From assembly GCA_021773075.1 (NCBI GenBank), contig JAJFKT010000021.1, positions 52,974-116,973 on the forward strand: a stretch of DNA of 64,000 bases, written 5' to 3'. This DNA comes from Woeseiaceae bacterium (GTDB lineage: Bacteria; Pseudomonadota; Gammaproteobacteria; Steroidobacterales; Woeseiaceae). The notes under the pieces are model-generated. The model saw only the letters and a list, made by a program, of their open reading frames with translations. It was not told where the DNA came from and searched no databases. Positions within the stretch are counted from its first letter, which is position 1, and each line of letters starts with the position of its first letter. This document shows positions 59,930 to 64,000 of this stretch, piece by piece. Made by a program: the position numbers and the translations under genes.

Positions 59930-60832
59930 CTAAGGTGAGGTGGCTGTAAAAACAACTCTGTGAGGTGCAGGCCAGCCTTCAACGGTGAGTGTTGGGTCAT
60001 CCGGATCGAGTGCTTCGGCGAGAGATTCAAACCTCATCCATTCCGTTGAACGTTGTTCGTCGACCGTCGTCACCGACTGATCAATTACCTCAATGTTTCG
60101 GAAACCGGTTCGTTCCAACCAAACAGTCAGTTCGGCAACCGTCGGCAACAACCAAACATTGCGCATGCGAGCATATCGATCAGGTGGGGTTCGTGCGAAC
60201 GCCTCTGCACCCGGCAAATAAAGGGTCTCGAGCACCAGCTGCCCGCCGGGTCTCAAGGTTTGGCGAAGCTCGGAGAGATGATCGATGGGTGATCTTCGGT
60301 GGTACAGCACACCCATCGAAAACGCCGTGTCGAATTTTCGCGCAGGTAGTGGCAGCTCCTCCATTCGGGCCGGGAGGACGAAGATATTGTCTCGCTGCGC
60401 ATATTGATTGATGGCGAGGAACTGCATGACGAATAAGATTGTCGGATCAATGCCAATGACGGAACTCGCTCCAGCGTCGGCCATTTGCAGTGCGTAGTAG
60501 CCGTTGCCACACCCGACATCGAGAACATTACGCCCTTTGAGCGGTGCAATTGTGTCCTTAACCCGATTCCACTTCAGATTACTGCGCCACTCTGTATCGA
60601 TATGAATCTCGCCGACATCAATGGGTCCTTTGCGCCACGGCGACAGCCCCATTAGCAATTCATGGCGCCGCTCGAGGTCTGCGGATAGCGCCTTGAGAAT
60701 CGCCTGCCACTTCGAAAAATCCCCATGCCCGGACGGTGACAAGCGCACGGCTATCATGGGCAGCAATGCTTCCGGCCACTCATTAAGTCCGATCGAAAGC
60801 AGTCGATCCGTTAGCGCGCCTGTATCAATCAT
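59930..60832 (-). CDS. cmoB: tRNA U34 carboxymethyltransferase
   Basis: The protein is 300 residues, near the usual 320. The SAM-binding motif is NVLDVGCGNGYYALQMADAG, and WRKGPIDVGEIHIDTEWRS and MGVLYHRRSPIDHL are CmoB hallmarks. It transfers a carboxymethyl group from carboxy-SAM to 5-hydroxyuridine in tRNA wobble position. The ATG at 60832 overlaps the cmoA stop (ATGA); a start at 60874 would lie inside cmoA. Confidence 0.93.
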   Translation of the reverse strand: MIDTGALTDRLLSIGLNEWPEALLPMIAVRLSPSGHGDFSKWQAILKALSADLERRHELLMGLSPWRKGPIDVGEIHIDTEWRSNLKWNRVKDTIAPLKGRNVLDVGCGNGYYALQMADAGASSVIGIDPTILFVMQFLAINQYAQRDNIFVLPARMEELPLPARKFDTAFSMGVLYHRRSPIDHLSELRQTLRPGGQLVLETLYLPGAEAFARTPPDRYARMRNVWLLPTVAELTVWLERTGFRNIEVIDQSVTTVDEQRSTEWMRFESLAEALDPDDPTLTVEGWPAPHRVVFTATSP

Positions 60833-61563
60833 CGAATCGCAATAATCGACACAAAATTGAAGTAGCGTAGCCATACTGCACTGTGGCCGAAGCCCGCATT
60901 CGCAAGGCGCCGCCGGTGCTCGGCGACGGTCTCGGGAATTAAAACGTTCTCAAGCGCAGCACGTTTTCGACTCACCTCGAGCGCGCTGTAGTCATTGCGG
61001 CGTTTGTGTTCATGATGCAGATCGATGAGCAATTCTTCCATTTCATCGTTTTCGTCGACAACCTTTTCAGACAACACAAGCAGTCCGCCATCAATCAGAC
61101 CGTCGTAGATCTTACGCATTAGCGCATCACGATCGTCCTTGGGCAGGAACTGCAGCGTGTAGTTCAACACCACCATTGAGGCATTCGAAATATCTACATC
61201 GCGAATATCGGCCTCAATGACATCAACGCTGGTGCCTGATCCGGATTGACGATCATCTTCAGCGATAATCTCTTTGCAACGGCGGGTCATAGCCGCTGCG
61301 GTGTCCACGGCTACGATACTGCAACCCGATTCTTGGTTGCCTTGTCGCATAGCTAGCGTTGCGGCCCCCAGAGAACATCCGAGGTCGTAGCAGTTGGTAT
61401 CTTGCTGTACGTATCGCGCTGCGAGTGACCCGATGGCTTCTATAGTGGCTGCGTACCCTGGGATGGAGCGCCGCAACATGTCCGGAAAGACTTTCGCTAC
61501 ATCGTCATTGAATCGGAACGGTTTTTCATCGGCGTTTTGTTTGTAGATGTCGTCGGTGGTCAT
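60829..61563 (-). CDS. cmoA: Carboxy-SAM synthase
   Basis: The protein is 244 residues. The family marks FRFNDDVAKVFPDMLRRSIPGY and YDLGCSLGAATLAMR are present. It makes carboxy-SAM from SAM and prephenate for CmoB. It is the first gene of the cmoA-cmoB operon, coupled by a four-base overlap, and divergent from the VanY-type gene across about 50 bp. Confidence 0.95.
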   Translation of the reverse strand: MTTDDIYKQNADEKPFRFNDDVAKVFPDMLRRSIPGYAATIEAIGSLAARYVQQDTNCYDLGCSLGAATLAMRQGNQESGCSIVAVDTAAAMTRRCKEIIAEDDRQSGSGTSVDVIEADIRDVDISNASMVVLNYTLQFLPKDDRDALMRKIYDGLIDGGLLVLSEKVVDENDEMEELLIDLHHEHKRRNDYSALEVSRKRAALENVLIPETVAEHRRRLANAGFGHSAVWLRYFNFVSIIAIR

Positions 61564-61616
61564 TGTGAGAACTTGTTATTAAGCGCGAAGCGCGAGCTGA
61601 GGGTACAATTCCGCCC

Positions 61617-62123
61617 ATGCTACGCGAACTCCACACAGAACTCGGCATTCCGGATGACTACGGCATTGATGGCCTTAGGTCCGAATTCGAAGAAGCCGTC
61701 GAATTAGTCGACGTTGGTCCCAATTTGGTCGGTCGAATGCAACGTCTGGCACCAGCAGCGGCATCAAGTTGGCAAGAGATGCAAGCCGCGGCGCGGGACG
61801 ACGGGATTATGCTGCTAATCGTGTCCGGATTTCGAAGCTTCGAGTACCAAGCGGGCCTAATCCGGAAAAAAATTAATGCAGGTCAGTCACTTAGCGACAT
61901 TTTGGCGGTCAATGCTGCGCCTGGATACAGTGAACATCACAGCGGTTACGCAATTGATATTGCGACACCGGGCTCCAGACCGTTGACGGAAGAATTCGAG
62001 TCATCCGCGGCTTTCGAGTGGCTCGGGGAGAATGCGGCGAAATTCGGATTTTCGATGAGTTATCCGCGGCAAAATCCCGAGGGCTTTATATACGAGCCGT
62101 GGCATTGGGCAAAATCCCGCTGA
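61617..62123 (+). CDS. VanY-type D-alanyl-D-alanine carboxypeptidase
   Basis: The protein is 168 residues. The peptidase M15 motifs are SGFRSFEYQ, SEHHSGYAIDI (zinc His and Asp) and EPWHWAKSR (catalytic Glu and zinc His). It trims the terminal D-Ala from peptidoglycan stems. No signal peptide is evident, so it may act in the cytoplasm on recycled muropeptides or be exported another way. Confidence 0.85.
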   Translation: MLRELHTELGIPDDYGIDGLRSEFEEAVELVDVGPNLVGRMQRLAPAAASSWQEMQAAARDDGIMLLIVSGFRSFEYQAGLIRKKINAGQSLSDILAVNAAPGYSEHHSGYAIDIATPGSRPLTEEFESSAAFEWLGENAAKFGFSMSYPRQNPEGFIYEPWHWAKSR

Positions 62124-62217
62124 AAACCTGACTAATCAGGCCCTAGACCGCGGCAGGAAAGGGTTTCAGCGTTCATTTCGGTTGTAGCAGAAATATCAAA
62201 AATCAGTCGTTTAGCTG

Positions 62218-62246
62218 TTGACAGTAGGGCAGGGTAATTAGACAAT
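62218..62246 (+). promoter_or_regulatory. Promoter of the tRNA-tuf transcript
   Basis: TTGACA (62218-62223) and GACAAT (62241-62246) are 17 bp apart, followed by the GC-rich GCCCGGC. Such a discriminator is typical of stringently controlled stable RNA promoters. It lies 17 bp before tRNA-Tyr. Confidence 0.75.
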
Positions 62247-62262
62247 GCCCGGCTTGCGTACC

Positions 62263-62347
62263 GGAGGGGTACTCAAGCGGTCAACGAGGGCAGACTGTAA
62301 ATCTGCTGGCTATGCCTACGTAGGTTCGAATCCTACCCCCTCCACCA
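62263..62347 (+). tRNA. tRNA-Tyr (GTA)
   Basis: The acceptor stem GGAGGGG pairs with CCCCTCC, the anticodon loop CTGTAAA gives GTA, and a long variable arm and encoded CCA are present. It is 85 bases long and first in the tRNA-tuf cluster. Confidence 0.96.
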
Positions 62348-62559
62348 GATGATGGTGAGACTGGGCGGATTCAGTCATGGGCCAGCAACGCGACGACACA
62401 GACATGAGTAATTATATCCAGACAGTTTAAACGATAAAGACTGTCAGGATTTTTGTACGCCAATAAAAGGCGAAAATACAGTCTGAGGCGGCGCGGGACA
62501 AACGGGTTTTGAATCATGCCTATATAAGGAGTCATGATTCGGTAAGGATTTAAATGTAG

Positions 62560-62633
62560 GCGGGTGTAGTTCAACGGTAGAACCTCAGCCTTCCAAGCTG
62601 ATGATGTGGGTTCGATTCCCATCACCCGCTCCA
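62560..62633 (+). tRNA. tRNA-Gly (TCC)
   Basis: The acceptor GCGGGTG pairs with CACCCGC, the anticodon loop CTTCCAA gives TCC, and the CCA end is encoded. The 212 bp between this and tRNA-Tyr hold no other visible gene. Confidence 0.96.
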
Positions 62634-62678
62634 TCGGAAGGTTGTCGTGTAGCTCCTGAGTTACTCGCGCAAAGAATT

Positions 62679-62753
62679 GCCCACATAGCTCAGGGGCAGA
62701 GCACTTCCTTGGTAAGGAAGAGGTCCCCGGTTCAAATCCGGGTGTGGGCTCCA
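62679..62753 (+). tRNA. tRNA-Thr (GGT)
   Basis: The acceptor GCCCACA pairs with TGTGGGC, the anticodon loop TTGGTAA gives GGT, and the CCA end is encoded. It is last before tuf, as in the classical gammaproteobacterial order. Confidence 0.96.
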
Positions 62754-62807
62754 GAACGAACGATAAATGATTTTTTTGTTGATTTTTAGATACGCAGGAT
62801 AAGGCTC

Positions 62808-63998
62808 ATGTCTAAAGAAAAATTTGAGAGAAATAAACCGCACGTAAATGTTGGCACAATTGGTCACGTTGATCATGGCAAGACAACACTGACAGCCGCA
62901 CTGACCAAGTGCATGGCAGAACTGCACGGCGGTGCGGTCTCGGCTTACGATCAGATCGATAATGCGCCGGAAGAGCGCGAGCGCGGTATTACGATTGCCA
63001 CGGCTCACGTTGAATACGAGAGTGTTAATCGGCACTACGCCCACGTTGACTGCCCGGGACACGCGGATTACGTGAAGAACATGATCACGGGTGCTGCGCA
63101 GATGGACGGCGCTATCCTGGTCTGTTCAGCGGCCGATGGCCCGATGCCTCAGACACGCGAGCACATCCTTCTGGCCCGCCAGGTGGGTGTTCCGCACATT
63201 GTTGTGTACATGAACAAAGCGGACCAGGTTGATGACGACGAGTTGCTGGAACTGGTTGAGATGGAGATCCGAGATCTTCTGTCGACCTACGAGTTCCCGG
63301 GCGACGACACACCGATTATTACCGGTTCAGCCTTGAAGGCCTTTGAAGGCGATACCTCTGACATTGGTGTTCCGTCAGTTGTGAAGCTGGTTGAGGCGAT
63401 GGACACGTACTTCCCGCAGCCGGAGCGCGCCATTGATGGTGATTTCCTGATGCCGGTAGAGGACGTATTCTCTATCTCGGGACGCGGCACGGTTGTAACC
63501 GGTCGTATCGAGCGCGGTGTGGTTAACGTGGGCGATGAGCTGGCGATTGTCGGTATCAAAGACACGCAAAAGACGACCTGCACGGGTGTTGAGATGTTCC
63601 GCAAGTTGCTGGATCGTGGAGAGGCCGGTGATAACGTCGGTGTACTTCTGCGCGGCACGAAGCGTGAAGAGGTTGAGCGTGGTCAGGTACTGGCCAAGCC
63701 TGGATCGATTACGCCGCACACCAAGTTCGAGGCAGAAGTTTACATTCTGACCAAAGACGAGGGTGGTCGACATACGCCGTTCTTCAAGGGCTATCGTCCG
63801 CAGTTTTACTTCAGGACAACGGATGTAACCGGTGCATGCGAGTTGCCGGAAGGCACCGAGATGGTGATGCCGGGCGATAACGTGCAGATGGTTGTAGAGC
63901 TGATTGCACCGATCGCTATGGAAGACGGTCTCCGCTTCGCGATTCGCGAAGGTGGCCGTACGGTTGGCGCTGGTGTAGTTGCCAAGGTTATTGAATAA
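62808..63998 (+). CDS. tuf: Elongation factor Tu
   Basis: The protein is 396 residues, complete. The GTPase motifs are [10 protein letters not shown] (P-loop), DCPGHADY (switch II) and NKAD, where most gammaproteobacteria have NKCD. It delivers aminoacyl-tRNA to the ribosome. Location behind tRNA-Tyr, Gly and Thr matches the tufB locus; a second tuf copy in a ribosomal operon would be expected elsewhere. Confidence 0.98.
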   Translation: MSKEKFERNKPHVNVGTIGHVDHGKTTLTAALTKCMAELHGGAVSAYDQIDNAPEERERGITIATAHVEYESVNRHYAHVDCPGHADYVKNMITGAAQMDGAILVCSAADGPMPQTREHILLARQVGVPHIVVYMNKADQVDDDELLELVEMEIRDLLSTYEFPGDDTPIITGSALKAFEGDTSDIGVPSVVKLVEAMDTYFPQPERAIDGDFLMPVEDVFSISGRGTVVTGRIERGVVNVGDELAIVGIKDTQKTTCTGVEMFRKLLDRGEAGDNVGVLLRGTKREEVERGQVLAKPGSITPHTKFEAEVYILTKDEGGRHTPFFKGYRPQFYFRTTDVTGACELPEGTEMVMPGDNVQMVVELIAPIAMEDGLRFAIREGGRTVGAGVVAKVIE

Positions 63999-64000
63999 CA

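Overview
This window looks like chromosomal DNA of a marine-type gammaproteobacterium. The evidence is the tRNA-Tyr/Gly/Thr–tuf block, cmoA-cmoB, the Ada-AlkA/Ogt repair pair, TonB-dependent receptors with aromatic C-termini, and moderate GC content. The exact lineage cannot be fixed from sequence alone; a Woeseiales/Chromatiales-like affiliation is only a guess. I saw no insertion sequence, integrase or CRISPR array, so any horizontal transfer has left no obvious machinery here.

Layout: 0.4-1.3 kb holds an HDOD signalling protein, with a degenerate LacI-type fragment to its left. 1.4-10.6 kb is a carbohydrate utilisation locus: LacI regulator, twin palindromic operator, TonB receptor, MFS permease, GH13 enzyme and an alpha/alpha-toroid lipoprotein glycosidase. 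10.7-13.4 kb is a small pilin cluster: Yip1-like protein, leaderless pilin paralogue, PilC-like protein and PilA-like pilin. 13.9-27.7 kb is an accessory aromatic/organohalide cluster: a cytoplasmic RdhA-type reductive dehalogenase, aldehyde dehydrogenase, TetR, DUF3179 membrane protein, 2Fe-2S ferredoxin, UbiX-like and UbiD-like proteins, MarR, TonB receptor and a Tat-signal ThDP enzyme. 28.5-38.2 kb encodes an apparently complete 4-hydroxybenzoate to protocatechuate 4,5-cleavage route: AAHS-type MFS transporter, PobA, LigC, LigB, LigA, LigJ, a double-HTH LysR regulator, LigK, LigU and LigI, followed by an aldo/keto reductase. 39-47.5 kb has secreted or membrane proteins of uncertain role. 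48-52.7 kb has an ATP-grasp ligase, an OlsF-like acyltransferase, a DinB-like protein and a CDP-alcohol phosphatidyltransferase, suggesting unusual lipid synthesis. 52.8-64 kb is mostly housekeeping: DNA alkylation repair, a DASS transporter, cmoAB, a VanY-type peptidase, three tRNAs and tuf.

The most interesting reading is that 13.9-38.2 kb is one catabolic island. In this model a halogenated hydroxy-aromatic compound crosses the outer membrane through the TonB receptor. Side-chain steps use the ThDP enzyme, the aldehyde dehydrogenase or the UbiD/UbiX pair. The halogen is removed by RdhA using the adjacent ferredoxin, and the resulting 4-hydroxybenzoate is burned by PobA and the Lig enzymes to pyruvate and oxaloacetate. 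A shared operator, TGTACNGTACA, at three promoters of the cluster (the rdhA/aldehyde dehydrogenase divergon, the DUF3179 operon and the TonB receptor) ties it to the embedded TetR regulator. A separate nested palindrome between ubiX and ubiD suggests MarR control. The gene families and operators are read directly from the sequence; the substrate and the order of the upper pathway are inference.
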